This document shows positions 23,431-32,527 of a stretch of DNA of 64,000 nucleotides, piece after piece (the stretch's first letter is position 1; the number at the start of each line of letters is the position of its first letter). The stretch is from contig DASRGG010000028.1 in assembly GCA_035651155.1 (NCBI GenBank), positions 1 through 64,000 of the forward strand, given 5' to 3'. Source of the DNA: CF-39 sp035651155 (lineage in GTDB: Bacteria > Chloroflexota > Limnocylindria > P2-11E). The notes below the pieces were generated by a model that was not told the origin of the DNA, searched no databases, and saw nothing but the letters and a program-made list of their open reading frames with translations. Position numbers and translations under genes: made by a program.

Positions 23431-25925
23431 GAGTCGGCCCGCAGATGCTCGAGGCGCTCGGCGTACTCCTGCGCCAGGCTCCAGGCGCGGCCCTCGTCGC
23501 GTGCTTCGGCGTAGATGTTGAAGAGCGGCCGGTCCGCATCGGGCAGGACGAGGACCCACTCGCCGTCCTCCTGGTGCTTCACCCCGTCGATCTGGCGCAC
23601 GCGCTCGGTCCGCGGATCCTGCGCGAGCACTCGGAGGACCTTGCCCTTCTGCTCCCACGGGCACGGCACCTGGACGCGCGCGACGCTGGCCGCGGGCGTC
23701 TCGTCGATCACCTCCGCGAGCGTCTTGTCCGTGACCGCGAGCAGCTCGAGAAGGCGGACGGTCGCGAAGAGGCCGTCGAACGACGGATGGAAGCGCGGGA
23801 AGATGAACCCACCGACGCCGTCGCCGACGACGAGCGGGTGCTCGCGGACCGCGATGTCCATCTGCGCGCTCGCCGAGGCGCGCACGCGCTGCACCCTGCC
23901 GCCGGCCTCGGTGACGATCCGCTCGATCGAGGAGGGGGCGAACACCGGCACGGCCACGACGCCGGGTGTCACGCGCGCCGAGAGCGACGCGAACGCGGCG
24001 AGGAACTGCATGTCGGAGGTGATGCGCCCGCGGTCGTCCACGAAGAAGGCCTTCTCCCCGCCGGCGTCGATCATCACGCCGGCCGATGCGTTGAGCGTCG
24101 CGACGATCGCGGCGAGCTCGCGCTTCTCCTCCTGGAACTCCTCGAAGGAGCGCGATCCGACGTTCTCCGACACCACCCCGTCGATCGCGATCATCTCGAT
24201 CCCGATCGCGGACAGCAGCTGCGGAAGGAACTGCGCCGCGGTGCCGTGCGAGTAGTTCACGACGATCTTGAACTTCCGGTCGGCCATCTCGCGGCGGTGC
24301 GCGATCTCCGCGAGGAAGGCCTCGCTGTACGCCTCGCCCACGCGCGGCGATTCGTAGATCGCGCCCACATCCTCGTACGGGACGCGACGGAAGTCCTCGC
24401 GGAAGAACGCCGTCTCGACCTTGCGCTCCTGCGCCTTGTCCATGTCGAGCGCCTGGCGGTCGAAGAACTTGAGGTCGCAGACGCGCACGTCGAACGGCGA
24501 GACGCGCACGTGGACGCCGCCGGCGGCGCCGATGCGCCGGGTGTGGAAGCGTCCGATCGGGAGCGGCGCCTGCGACAGGTCGGCGACGTGGACGCCCGCC
24601 GAGAGGATGCCGCTCATGAGCGCGCGCTTCAGCATCCGGCTCGAGCGGTGCTGGTCGCGGTTCATCGTGACCGTAGCGCCCTGCGGCAGCGTCGACGCGT
24701 ATGACGCCCCGAGGCGCGCGCCGAACTCCGGCGTGAGGTCGATGTTCACGAGGCCGGTCACCCCGAAGCGGCCGAAGAGCGCGCGCCGTCCCTGCGCACC
24801 CCAGATGAGGCTCGACCCGACCACCGCGCCGCTCTCGACCTGCTTGTCGGGCCAGATCTTCACCTGGCTCCGAACGCGCGCCCCATCGTTCACGACGCAG
24901 TGGTCTCCGACGACGCTCCCCTCCTCGAGGCTCACGCGCGATTTCAGCGCGCACTGCCGGCCCACGATCGTGCCGTGCAGCTCGGCACGGTCCCCGACAT
25001 ACGAGTTACGCCACACGATGGAACGGTCGACGAGCGCGCCGTAGTCGACGGACACGTAGTCGCGCAGCACCGTCGGGCCGATGATCTCGGCCGAGGCGCC
25101 GATCTTCACGCCGTCGCCGAGGTAGATCGGTCCGGAAAGCTTGGCGCTCGGGTCGATATGGACATCGCCCCTCGCGAACACACCGGGCAGGATCTCGCGG
25201 CCGAGCGGCGTGGTCTTGACACGGCCGAGGAGCACGTCCGCGTTCGCGCGCGCGTATTCGGAGATCGAGCCGACGTCGGTCCAGTACCCGGAGGCAACGT
25301 ACCCGTAGAGTGGCTCGCCGTCCGCGAGCAGCTTCGGGAACAGGTCCTTGCTGAAGTCGAACGCCTCGCCCACGCGGTAGCGCTCGAGGACGCGAGGCTC
25401 GATGACGTAGATGCCGGTATTGATCGTGTCGGAGAACACCTCGCCCCACGACGGCTTCTCCAGGAATTTCGTGATGCGCCCGTCGTCGTCGGTGACCACC
25501 ACGCCGTATTCGAGAGGGTTCGGGACGCGGTAGAGCGCGAGCGTCACCGCGGCCCCGCGCCCGCGGTGGAAGGCGATCGCGGCCGAGACGTCGATGTCCG
25601 TCAGCGCGTCACCCGAGATCACCACGAAGGTGTCGCCCAGCGCGTCTCCGATCTGCCGGACGGAGCCACCGGTCCCGAGCGGGCTCTCCTCGACGCTGTA
25701 GCGCAGGCGCATGCCGACCGCGCCGCCCTCGCCGTAGCTGTCCTGGATCTGCGAGGCGAGGTACTGCAGGGTCACGACCGCGTCGCTGATCCCATGGCGC
25801 TGGAGCAGCTCGAAGATGTGGCCGAGGCAGGGCTTGTTGACGATCGAGACCATGGGCTTGGGCCGGTTGATCGTCAAAGGCCGGAGCCGGCTGCCCTCTC
25901 CGCCCGCCATCACGACCGCCTGCAT
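23427..25925 (-). CDS. Sugar nucleotidyltransferase / left-handed beta-helix / phosphomannomutase-like fusion
   Basis: Predicted 832-residue protein. Residues 1-235 are a nucleotidyltransferase with MAGGEGSRLRPLT and NRPKPM; ~255-390 hexapeptide repeats form a left-handed beta-helix (SAKLSGPIYLGDGVKIG); ~395-830 resemble an alpha-D-phosphohexomutase. The mutase part lacks the classic TASHNP serine loop: the corresponding stretch reads VTMNRDQHRSSRM, so mutase activity is doubtful or altered. Similar three-part proteins are annotated as mannose-1-phosphate guanylyltransferases. Likely role: supply of GDP-mannose or another NDP-sugar for surface glycans. The ATG at 25925 begins the MQAVVMAGGEG motif, with TATGCT six bases before it. 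It heads the operon to the amidase and NadE. Confidence 0.87.
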   Translation of the reverse strand: MQAVVMAGGEGSRLRPLTINRPKPMVSIVNKPCLGHIFELLQRHGISDAVVTLQYLASQIQDSYGEGGAVGMRLRYSVEESPLGTGGSVRQIGDALGDTFVVISGDALTDIDVSAAIAFHRGRGAAVTLALYRVPNPLEYGVVVTDDDGRITKFLEKPSWGEVFSDTINTGIYVIEPRVLERYRVGEAFDFSKDLFPKLLADGEPLYGYVASGYWTDVGSISEYARANADVLLGRVKTTPLGREILPGVFARGDVHIDPSAKLSGPIYLGDGVKIGASAEIIGPTVLRDYVSVDYGALVDRSIVWRNSYVGDRAELHGTIVGRQCALKSRVSLEEGSVVGDHCVVNDGARVRSQVKIWPDKQVESGAVVGSSLIWGAQGRRALFGRFGVTGLVNIDLTPEFGARLGASYASTLPQGATVTMNRDQHRSSRMLKRALMSGILSAGVHVADLSQAPLPIGRFHTRRIGAAGGVHVRVSPFDVRVCDLKFFDRQALDMDKAQERKVETAFFREDFRRVPYEDVGAIYESPRVGEAYSEAFLAEIAHRREMADRKFKIVVNYSHGTAAQFLPQLLSAIGIEMIAIDGVVSENVGSRSFEEFQEEKRELAAIVATLNASAGVMIDAGGEKAFFVDDRGRITSDMQFLAAFASLSARVTPGVVAVPVFAPSSIERIVTEAGGRVQRVRASASAQMDIAVREHPLVVGDGVGGFIFPRFHPSFDGLFATVRLLELLAVTDKTLAEVIDETPAASVARVQVPCPWEQKGKVLRVLAQDPRTERVRQIDGVKHQEDGEWVLVLPDADRPLFNIYAEARDEGRAWSLAQEYAERLEHLRADS

Positions 25926-25931
25926 GCGGTC

Positions 25932-25937
25932 AGCATA
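25932..25937 (-). promoter_or_regulatory. -10 box (TATGCT) of a probable leaderless promoter
   Basis: TATGCT on the minus strand, six bases (GACCGC), then the ATG at 25925. Spacing fits transcription starting at the start codon. Confidence 0.42.
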
Positions 25938-26021
25938 GGCCGAGCGACGAGCGGCTCCGCCGCGACGAACGAGTCCACAGCTCCTGGGTCGCCGCGGGCG
26001 CACCGCAGGGAGCGCGAAGCG

Positions 26022-26291
26022 CTATGGGGCGAAGAGGGTTTCCAGGTCGTGGCGTGAGTAGGCCTTGAATGCCACGTGGGTCTGCGTCCGAGCGACGCCG
26101 GCGACCTGCGCGATGCGCCGCGTCACGATGTCGGCGAGCTGCTCGTGCTCCCGCGCCCGCACCATCGCGATGAAATCGAAGTCGCCGGTCACCGAATACA
26201 CCTCGGACACGCCCGGCACCGCGGCGAGCTCTTCGCCGAGCTTCGGGAGCGCGCGCCGCTCCGCGGTGATGAGGACGATCGCGGTGATCAC
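26022..26291 (-). CDS. Stand-alone Lrp/AsnC ligand-binding (RAM) domain protein
   Basis: Predicted 89-residue protein consisting only of the RAM domain of Lrp/AsnC regulators: alternating strands and helices with EVYSVTGDFDFIAMVRA and HVAFKAYSRHDLETLF. There is no helix-turn-helix, so it cannot bind DNA by itself. It may sense amino acids and act through a partner. GTG start, directly abutting the TAA stop of the 67-residue upstream gene. Confidence 0.83.
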   Translation of the reverse strand: MITAIVLITAERRALPKLGEELAAVPGVSEVYSVTGDFDFIAMVRAREHEQLADIVTRRIAQVAGVARTQTHVAFKAYSRHDLETLFAP

Positions 26292-26495
26292 TTAGAGGCT
26301 CTTGACGTCCACGTCGTGGAGCGCCGCCTTCACGAGATGCGCGGCCTCCTGGAAGCCCATGGCCTTGCCGCGCGCGAGCGCCGCCGCGTAGGAGTCGTTG
26401 ACGTCGCTGCTCGCCTGCTCCTCGTAGCGGTGGAAGGCCTCCTCGAGCTGATCGATGGAAAGCTTGATGCGGTCGCGTGCGGCGCTGCTGATCAC
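26292..26495 (-). CDS. Small hypothetical protein, helical
   Basis: Predicted 67-residue soluble protein, almost entirely helical by eye (RDRIKLSIDQLEEAFHRYEEQA, split by a short turn). No family is recognised. Translation is supported by a GGGGAGG ribosome site five bases before the GTG and a TATCCT box further upstream, and by direct abutment with the RAM-domain gene. The two could form a small regulatory pair. Confidence 0.65.
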   Translation of the reverse strand: MISSAARDRIKLSIDQLEEAFHRYEEQASSDVNDSYAAALARGKAMGFQEAAHLVKAALHDVDVKSL

Positions 26496-26526
26496 GTATG
26501 CCTCCCCGGCCTCGATTCGAAAGCGA

Positions 26527-26532
26527 GGATAG
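26527..26532 (-). promoter_or_regulatory. -10 box (TATCCT)
   Basis: TATCCT on the minus strand, about 31 bases before the GTG at 26495, with GGGGAGG between. It matches the hexamer before ppa. Confidence 0.35.
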
Positions 26533-26561
26533 CGCCGCGGCGCGTCGCGTTCAGACGGGTA

Positions 26562-26903
26562 TCAGCCGATCTCCAGCTCTTTCGTCGCGACGCCGAGGTC
26601 GACCTCGACCTCGCCGTCCACGACGCGTACCGGATACGCGTTCACGGGGAACACCGCGGGAAGCGCCTTGACCTCGCCGGTGAGGAGATCGAAGCGCGCA
26701 CCGTGGCGCGGGCACTCCACGAGGCAGTCCTCGAGCTCACCCTCGCCGAGCACGCCGCCGTCGTGCGTGCACACGTTGTCGATCGCGCCCCAGGTCCCGT
26801 CGTGGCAGTGGCCGAGCGCGAGGCTCTTGCCGCCGACCTCGACGACCGTGACCTCGCCCGGCGCGACGTCCGACTCCCGCGCGACGCGGACGAATGCGCT
26901 CAC
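26562..26903 (-). CDS. Rieske-type ferredoxin of the SUF operon
   Basis: Predicted 113-residue soluble 2Fe-2S protein of the non-heme dioxygenase ferredoxin class. The cluster ligands are Cys and His in CTHDGGVLGEG and Cys and His in CPRHGARFD. It overlaps the sufD stop by four bases (GTGA), as in other suf operons that carry such a ferredoxin at the end. It may supply electrons to Fe-S assembly or be a first client; no oxygenase is nearby. Confidence 0.9.
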   Translation of the reverse strand: MSAFVRVARESDVAPGEVTVVEVGGKSLALGHCHDGTWGAIDNVCTHDGGVLGEGELEDCLVECPRHGARFDLLTGEVKALPAVFPVNAYPVRVVDGEVEVDLGVATKELEIG

Positions 26904-28180
26904 GCGGCCACCGCGTCGAGCTCGGCGACGCGACCGATCCGCGGCGCGAGCGCCGCGAGCACGCGCGCGCGGACCTGCGGCTCGGGGATCGCGGACAGGA
27001 CCCGCTGGAAGAAGCCGCGGACGAGCATCGACTCCGCCTCGACGCGATCGAGCCCGCGCGACATCACGTAGAAGAGCTCGTCCTCCTCGAGGGCGCCGGC
27101 CGTGGCGCCGTGGCCACAGCGCGCGACGTCGTTGGTGAGGATCTCGAGCACCGGGATCGGGTCGGCGCCGGCCTTGTCGGAGAGGAGCATGTTCCGGCAT
27201 TCCTGGTACGAGCCCGTCCCGCTCGAGGTCGGCTCGACGCGGATGACGCCGTAGTTCACCGCCTTGGCCTCGTCGTACAGCGCGGAGAGATAGAGCGAAT
27301 CCGACGACGAGCCCTTTCCGTCGAGGCGCTGGAACGTGTTCACGTCGATGCGCTGCCGGTCGTGCGCCGCGACGAGGCCGTAGAGCTTGACCTCGGCGCC
27401 GTCGCCGCGAATGTCGGACCGCACGCCGAGCTTCGTGCGCGCGCTCCCGACGACCACGTTGAAGGACGCGACCACGCTGTCGCGCGCGGAGATGAAGTTC
27501 TGCTGCCCGATCTCCCACACGTCCTCGGCGAACCGGTGGATGCCGACGTAGCGGACGCGCGCTCCGGGCCCGGCGTGGACCTCGAGCGACGGCACGGCGA
27601 CGCGCGGCCCGCCCAGCTCGGACGACAGCTCCTCGACCAGCGTGACGCTCGCGTTCGCCTCGACGACGACGATGGTGCGGAAGACGATCGGCTCGGTCCC
27701 GGCGCTCCAGCGCTTGTGCACCTCGAGCGGCAGCTCGACGTCGAGACCCGCCGGCACGTACAGGAACCCGCTGCCGTGCGCGAACGACGCGTCCGCGAGC
27801 GCGCGGAACGCGCGATGGCTCGCGATCCCCTCGCCGGCCGGCAGCCACCGGCGCACGAGATCGGGGTGCTCGCGCGCGACGTTCAGCATGCGATCGAAGA
27901 CCAGACCGTGGCGCGACGCCGCGAGCGGCACGGAGCCGTACTCGCTCGGCGGATGCTTCGTGTCGACGATCCGCGCGAGGTCGGCGGCGGGGAGATCGCG
28001 CAGCGGGAACCGGCGCCACTCCTCCTCGTGGCCCGTGGGCCACTCCGTCGACGCGTAGCGCTCGAGCGCGGCGAGACGCGAGTCGCGAAGCCAGCCGGGC
28101 TCGCCCCGGCTGACACTGAGCCGCTCGACCGTCGCGCGGTCGAGCGGCAGCGGGATCCTGGTGGCGGTTGCGAGGGTCAC
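26900..28180 (-). CDS. sufD: Fe-S cluster assembly protein SufD
   Basis: Predicted 426-residue scaffold component of the SufBCD complex. The C-terminal beta-helix region ends in the family-typical SRGLDRVEAESMLVRGFF segment; HGATAGALEEDELFYVMSRG is the usual SufB/SufD signature. The N-terminal part matches the SufD helical region (TGHEEEWRRFPLRDL). The GTG start overlaps the sufB stop by four bases. Confidence 0.94.
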   Translation of the reverse strand: MTLATATRIPLPLDRATVERLSVSRGEPGWLRDSRLAALERYASTEWPTGHEEEWRRFPLRDLPAADLARIVDTKHPPSEYGSVPLAASRHGLVFDRMLNVAREHPDLVRRWLPAGEGIASHRAFRALADASFAHGSGFLYVPAGLDVELPLEVHKRWSAGTEPIVFRTIVVVEANASVTLVEELSSELGGPRVAVPSLEVHAGPGARVRYVGIHRFAEDVWEIGQQNFISARDSVVASFNVVVGSARTKLGVRSDIRGDGAEVKLYGLVAAHDRQRIDVNTFQRLDGKGSSSDSLYLSALYDEAKAVNYGVIRVEPTSSGTGSYQECRNMLLSDKAGADPIPVLEILTNDVARCGHGATAGALEEDELFYVMSRGLDRVEAESMLVRGFFQRVLSAIPEPQVRARVLAALAPRIGRVAELDAVAA

Positions 28181-29586
28181 CCGATGGCGCCCTGCATCTG
28201 GAGCGTGATGAGCCGGTTCATCTCGATCGCGTAGTCCATCGGCAGCGTCTTCACGATCGGCTCGATGAAGCCGTTCACGACCATCGCGGTCGCCTCGGCC
28301 TCGGCGAGGCCGCGGCTCATCAGGTAGAAGAGCTGCTCCTCGCCGACCTTCGAGACTGTGGCCTCGTGGCCGATCGAGACGTCTTCTTCGTCGATCTCCA
28401 TGTACGGGTACGTGTCGCTACGGGCCGACGGATCGAGGATGAGCGCGTCGCAGCGCACCGTGCTCTTCGATCGCTTCATGCCCGGATAGATCTTCACCAG
28501 TCCCCGGTAGGAGGTGCGGCCGGTGCCCTTGCTGATGGACTTGCTGGTGATGATGCTCGTCGTGTTCGGCGCGGCGTGGACCATCTTGGCGCCCGCGTCC
28601 TGGTGCTGGTCGTCCGCCGCGAACGCGACCGAGAGTACCTCGCCGTGCGCGCGCTCGCCCACGAGGTACACGCTCGGGTACTTCATCGTGACCTTGGCGC
28701 CGAGGTTGCAGTCGATCCACTCCATGACGCCGTCCTCCTGCACGACGGCACGCTTCGTCACGAGGTTGTAGACGTTGTTGCTCCAGTTCTGGATCGTCGT
28801 GTAGCGCACGCGCGCGCCCTTCTTCACGATGATCTCGACGACCGCGCTGTGCAGCGTCGCCGTGGAGAAGACCGGCGCCGTGCAGCCCTCGACGTAATGC
28901 ACCTGCGAGCCTTCCTCGGCGATGATGAGCGTCCGCTCGAACTGGCCCGCGTTCTCGCTGTTGATGCGGAAGTACGCCTGGAGCGGGATGTCCACCTTCA
29001 CTCCCGGCGGGACCCACACGAACGAGCCGCCCGACCAGACCGCCGTGTTCAGCGCGGCGAGCTTGTTGTCGTTCGCCGGGATGACCGTGCCGAAGTACTG
29101 CTTGACGATGGCCTCGTGCTGCTTCAGGGCGCTGTCGGTGTCCATGAAGATGACGCCCTTCGCCTCGAGGTCCTTGCGGATGTTGTGGTACACGGACTCG
29201 CTGTCGTACTGCGCGCCCACACCCGCGAGGTACTTCTGCTCCGCCTCGGGGATGCCGAGCTTGTCGAACGTGCGCTTCACGTAGTCCGGCACGTCGCTCC
29301 AGCTCTTCTCCGTTTTTCCCGAGGGACGCAGGTAGTAGTAGATCTCGTCGAAGTCGATGCCGGAAAGGTCCGCGCCCCAGTCGGGCATCGGCCGCTTCAG
29401 GTAGTGGCGGAACGCCTTCATGCGGCGTTCGAACATCCACTGCGGCTCCTTCTTGTAGGTCTGGCTGATCTCGCGGATGACGGCCTCGTCGAGTCCGCGC
29501 CTTTTCACGTTCTCGTACTTCGCGTCGGCGTCGTACCAGCCGTACTTGTAGCTGTCGGGAATGTCCTTGCGAACGTCAGTCGCCAT
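28177..29586 (-). CDS. sufB: Fe-S cluster assembly protein SufB
   Basis: Predicted 469-residue core scaffold on which Fe-S clusters are built. Recognisable segments include KYGWYDADAKYENVKRRGLDE at the start, VWSGGSFVWVPPGVKVD, HYVEGCTAP, and GHEATVSKVGEEQLFYLMSR near the end. The length is standard. It overlaps sufD downstream and lies three bases after sufU. Confidence 0.97.
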   Translation of the reverse strand: MATDVRKDIPDSYKYGWYDADAKYENVKRRGLDEAVIREISQTYKKEPQWMFERRMKAFRHYLKRPMPDWGADLSGIDFDEIYYYLRPSGKTEKSWSDVPDYVKRTFDKLGIPEAEQKYLAGVGAQYDSESVYHNIRKDLEAKGVIFMDTDSALKQHEAIVKQYFGTVIPANDNKLAALNTAVWSGGSFVWVPPGVKVDIPLQAYFRINSENAGQFERTLIIAEEGSQVHYVEGCTAPVFSTATLHSAVVEIIVKKGARVRYTTIQNWSNNVYNLVTKRAVVQEDGVMEWIDCNLGAKVTMKYPSVYLVGERAHGEVLSVAFAADDQHQDAGAKMVHAAPNTTSIITSKSISKGTGRTSYRGLVKIYPGMKRSKSTVRCDALILDPSARSDTYPYMEIDEEDVSIGHEATVSKVGEEQLFYLMSRGLAEAEATAMVVNGFIEPIVKTLPMDYAIEMNRLITLQMQGAIG

Positions 29587-29589
29587 TTC

Positions 29590-30009
29590 CTACTCCGTTC
29601 CGTCGCCCGCTGCGGCCTTCGCGCTGTCTTCGCCGGGCCATCCCTCGAGCCCCCACGCCGCGCCCTTCACCGTCTTCAGACCGAGAAGGGCGCACTTCAC
29701 GCGCGCGGGGCTGATCGGAATGCCGAGGTTCTCGAGCACGTGCTGTCGATCGATCGCCTTGACCTCGTCGAGCGTCTTGCCCTTGATCTCCTCGGTGAGG
29801 ATCGAGGCGGATGCCTGCGAGATGGCGCAGCCCTTGCCCTTGAAGCGTACGTCCTGCACGCGGTCGTCCTTGATGAGGAGCGACATCGTGATCTCGTCGC
29901 CGCAGAGCGGATTGCTGTCGTGATACGTGTTGGTCGCGCCGGGCAGCTCGCCCGCGTTCCGCGGGTTCTTGTAGTGGTCGAGGATGTAGTCGCGGTACAT
30001 GTCGTCCAT
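29590..30009 (-). CDS. sufU: SufU-type Fe-S assembly / sulfur-transfer protein
   Basis: Predicted 139-residue zinc protein that accepts sulfur from SufS. The three conserved Cys are in NPLCGDEIT, GKGCAISQAS and ARVKCALLG, with the insertion typical of SufU rather than IscU. The ATG at 30009 (MDDMYRDYILDHY) is used; an internal ATG at 30000 is also possible. Gene order sufC-S-U-B-D is that of Gram-positive-like SUF systems. Confidence 0.95.
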   Translation of the reverse strand: MDDMYRDYILDHYKNPRNAGELPGATNTYHDSNPLCGDEITMSLLIKDDRVQDVRFKGKGCAISQASASILTEEIKGKTLDEVKAIDRQHVLENLGIPISPARVKCALLGLKTVKGAAWGLEGWPGEDSAKAAAGDGTE

Positions 30010-30011
30010 GG

Positions 30012-31265
30012 CTAGACCCCGAAGATCTTCTTCGCCGAATGCACCGCGCGGATCAGAGCGTCGCACTCCTCGGGCGTGTTGTACAGGTAGAAGGAGGCGC
30101 GGGTGGTCGCCGGGACCGCGAGGCGCGTCATGAGCAGCTGGTTGCAGTGGTGTCCCGCGCGCACGCAGACGCCCTCGCGGTCGAAGATCGAGGCGGCGTC
30201 GTGCGGGTGGATGCCCTCGATGTTGAACGACACCACGCCGACGCGGTCGTCCAGCGTCTTCGGCCCGTAGACGGTCACGCCGGGGATCTCTTCGAGGCGC
30301 GGCAGCAGGTAGCCGACCAGCGAGAGCTCGTGCTGATGGATCTTCTCCATGCCCACGCGCTCGAGGTAGTCGACCGCGGCGCCCAGGCCGATCGCGTCGA
30401 CGTACGAGGACGTCCCCGCCTCGAACTTCCAGGGCAGCTCGTTCCAGGTGGTCCGCTCGACCGTGACGGACGAGATCATGTCGCCGCCGAACAGGAACGG
30501 CCGCATCGTCTCGAGCAGCTCCGCCCGCCCCCAGACCGCGCCGGAGCCGGGAGGCGCCAGCATCTTGTGACCGCTGAAGACGAGGAAGTCCGCGCCGAGC
30601 TCGCGCACGTCGACGTGCTGGTGCGGGACGGCCTGCGCGGCGTCCACGAGCACCGTGGCGCCGGCGGCCTTCGCCTCCGCGACGAGCTCCCTGACCGGGA
30701 GCACCGTGCCGAGCCCGTTCGATGTGTACGTGATGGCGACGAGCTTTGGGCGCTTCGCGAGCGCCGCGGTGAACTGGTCGCGGCGCAGCCGGCCGTCGTC
30801 GTCGATGTCGATCACGTCGATCGCGCCGCCGACGTCCTTCACGAGCTGCTGCCACGGCACGAAGTTCGAGTGGTGCTCGAGGACCGTGCTCACGATCCGG
30901 TCGCCGCTCGTGATGTGCTCGCGGCCCCACGTGTACGCGACGAGGTTCACGCCCTCCGTGGCGTTGCGCACGAAGACGACCTCGCGCGACCGCGCGTTGA
31001 TGAAGCGGGCGACCTTCTCGCGTGCGCCCTCGAACGCGGCCGTCGTCCGCTCGCTGAACTCGTACACGCCGCGGTGGATGTTCGCGTTGTGCTCTTCGAA
31101 GACCTGGCGCATCGCGTCGATGACCTGCGCCGGCTTCTGGCTGGTGGCGGCGTTGTCGAGATACACGACCGGCTTGCCGTGGACCGAGCGCGCCAGCACC
31201 GGGAAGTCGGCGCGGATCCGCGCGACGTCCAGCGGGCTCGGGGCGCGTACCGGTGCGATCGCCAT
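30012..31265 (-). CDS. sufS: Cysteine desulfurase SufS
   Basis: Predicted 417-residue PLP enzyme that takes sulfur from cysteine. The PLP lysine is in FSGHKMLAPPGSG and the persulfide-forming Cys in RAGHHCNQ near the C-terminus; YLDNAATSQKP and HHSNFVPWQ are typical group II desulfurase motifs. The ATG abuts the sufC stop with no gap. SufU follows two bases after the stop. Confidence 0.96.
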   Translation of the reverse strand: MAIAPVRAPSPLDVARIRADFPVLARSVHGKPVVYLDNAATSQKPAQVIDAMRQVFEEHNANIHRGVYEFSERTTAAFEGAREKVARFINARSREVVFVRNATEGVNLVAYTWGREHITSGDRIVSTVLEHHSNFVPWQQLVKDVGGAIDVIDIDDDGRLRRDQFTAALAKRPKLVAITYTSNGLGTVLPVRELVAEAKAAGATVLVDAAQAVPHQHVDVRELGADFLVFSGHKMLAPPGSGAVWGRAELLETMRPFLFGGDMISSVTVERTTWNELPWKFEAGTSSYVDAIGLGAAVDYLERVGMEKIHQHELSLVGYLLPRLEEIPGVTVYGPKTLDDRVGVVSFNIEGIHPHDAASIFDREGVCVRAGHHCNQLLMTRLAVPATTRASFYLYNTPEECDALIRAVHSAKKIFGV

Positions 31266-32060
31266 CTAGACCTTCCCCGCGTAGAGCTCTTCGCGGACGA
31301 AGTCGTAGCCCTTCGCCTCGAGCTCCGCCGCGAGCTCGCGTCCACCCGTACGCACGATCCGGCCGTCGATGAGGACGTGCACGAAGTCGGGCGTGACGTA
31401 GCGGAGTATGCGCTCGTAGTGCGTGATCAGCAGGATGCCGACGTCGGGTCCGCGGAGCGCCTCGATGCCCTTCGACACGACCTGCAGCGCGTCGATGTCG
31501 AGACCGGAGTCGGTCTCGTCGAGGATCGCGAGGCTCGGGTGGAACATGTGCATCTGCAGCGTCTCGAGCCGCTTCTTCTCGCCGCCGGAGAAGCCGTCGT
31601 TCACCGAACGTGTGATGAAGGAGTCGTCGATCTCGAGGAGCTTCATCTTCTCGGCGAGCAGCTTGCGGAACTGCGGGATGGGCATGTCGTTCCGCTTCGC
31701 GTCTCCCGCCGCGGCCGTCGCGCCACGCTCCGCGCGGCGCGCGTTGATCGAGGTGCGCAGGAAGTTCGCGACGGAGACCCCGGGGATCGCGGCCGGGTAC
31801 TGGAAGGCGAGGAACAGGCCGGCGCGCGCGCGCTCGTCGACGGGCATCCCGAGCACGTCCTTGCCGTCGAAGCGGACCTCGCCGCCGGTCACGCGATAGC
31901 GCGGGTGACCCATGATCGTGAGGGCGAGCGTGCTCTTGCCGGAGCCGTTCGGACCCATGATCGCGTGCACGTGTCCGCTCCTCACGACGAGGTCGATCCC
32001 CTTCAGGATCGGCTTCCCCTCGACTTCGACGTGGAGGTCCGTGATCTCGAGGTCAGGCAC
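31266..32060 (-). CDS. sufC: Fe-S assembly ATPase SufC
   Basis: Predicted 264-residue ABC-type ATPase that drives the SufBD scaffold. Motifs: Walker A GPNGSGKST, the family-typical FLAFQYPAAIPGVS, signature FSGGEKKR, Walker B LAILDETDSGLD. The GTG start overlaps the end of the Rrf2 gene by eight bases, making the regulator the first gene of the operon. Confidence 0.97.
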   Translation of the reverse strand: MPDLEITDLHVEVEGKPILKGIDLVVRSGHVHAIMGPNGSGKSTLALTIMGHPRYRVTGGEVRFDGKDVLGMPVDERARAGLFLAFQYPAAIPGVSVANFLRTSINARRAERGATAAAGDAKRNDMPIPQFRKLLAEKMKLLEIDDSFITRSVNDGFSGGEKKRLETLQMHMFHPSLAILDETDSGLDIDALQVVSKGIEALRGPDVGILLITHYERILRYVTPDFVHVLIDGRIVRTGGRELAAELEAKGYDFVREELYAGKV

Positions 32061-32523
32061 GCTTCGACTCCTTCACCGTTGGGCTGGCCGTCGTCGCGAG
32101 GACGTCGAGCGTCATCGCGTCGAGCGCCTTCGCGATGTTGTTCTGCACCGTCATCCAGACGTGATGCGTCGCGCAGCCGGGCTGGAGCGCGCACCTCATG
32201 ACCGCCTCGCCCTCGGCGGTGCAGATCTGCGGCTCGATCGGACCCTCGAGGGCGCGCACGATGTCGCCCGCGGTGATCGCGTCCGGCGCACGAGCGAGTG
32301 TGTATCCGCCACCCGCGCCGCGCTTGCCCTGTACGAGGCCGGCCTTACGCAGGCTCGCGACGAGCTGCTCGAGATACGCTTCGGGAAGCTGCTCGCGCGT
32401 CGCGACCTCGTGCAGGCTCACGGCGCCGCGCCCCCAATGGCGCGCGAGGTCGACCATGAGACGCATGCCGTACTCGCCGCGCGTCGAAACGTGGAAGGCG
32501 GCCTGGGGAGCAATTCCGATCAT
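32053..32523 (-). CDS. Rrf2-family regulator of the SUF operon
   Basis: Predicted 156-residue winged-helix regulator. The N-terminal domain has STRGEYGMRLMVDLARH and the recognition-helix/wing region QGKRGAGGGYTLARAP. Three Cys follow with spacing C-x9-C-x5-C (in QICTAEGE...CALQPGCATHH), plausible Fe-S ligands as in IscR/SufR-type sensors, though the first interval is longer than in IscR. As first gene of the suf operon it probably represses its own promoter according to Fe-S status. The ATG at 32523 lies ten bases after TAGAAT, leaving almost no leader. Confidence 0.9.
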   Translation of the reverse strand: MIGIAPQAAFHVSTRGEYGMRLMVDLARHWGRGAVSLHEVATREQLPEAYLEQLVASLRKAGLVQGKRGAGGGYTLARAPDAITAGDIVRALEGPIEPQICTAEGEAVMRCALQPGCATHHVWMTVQNNIAKALDAMTLDVLATTASPTVKESKRA

Positions 32524-32527
32524 TTCA

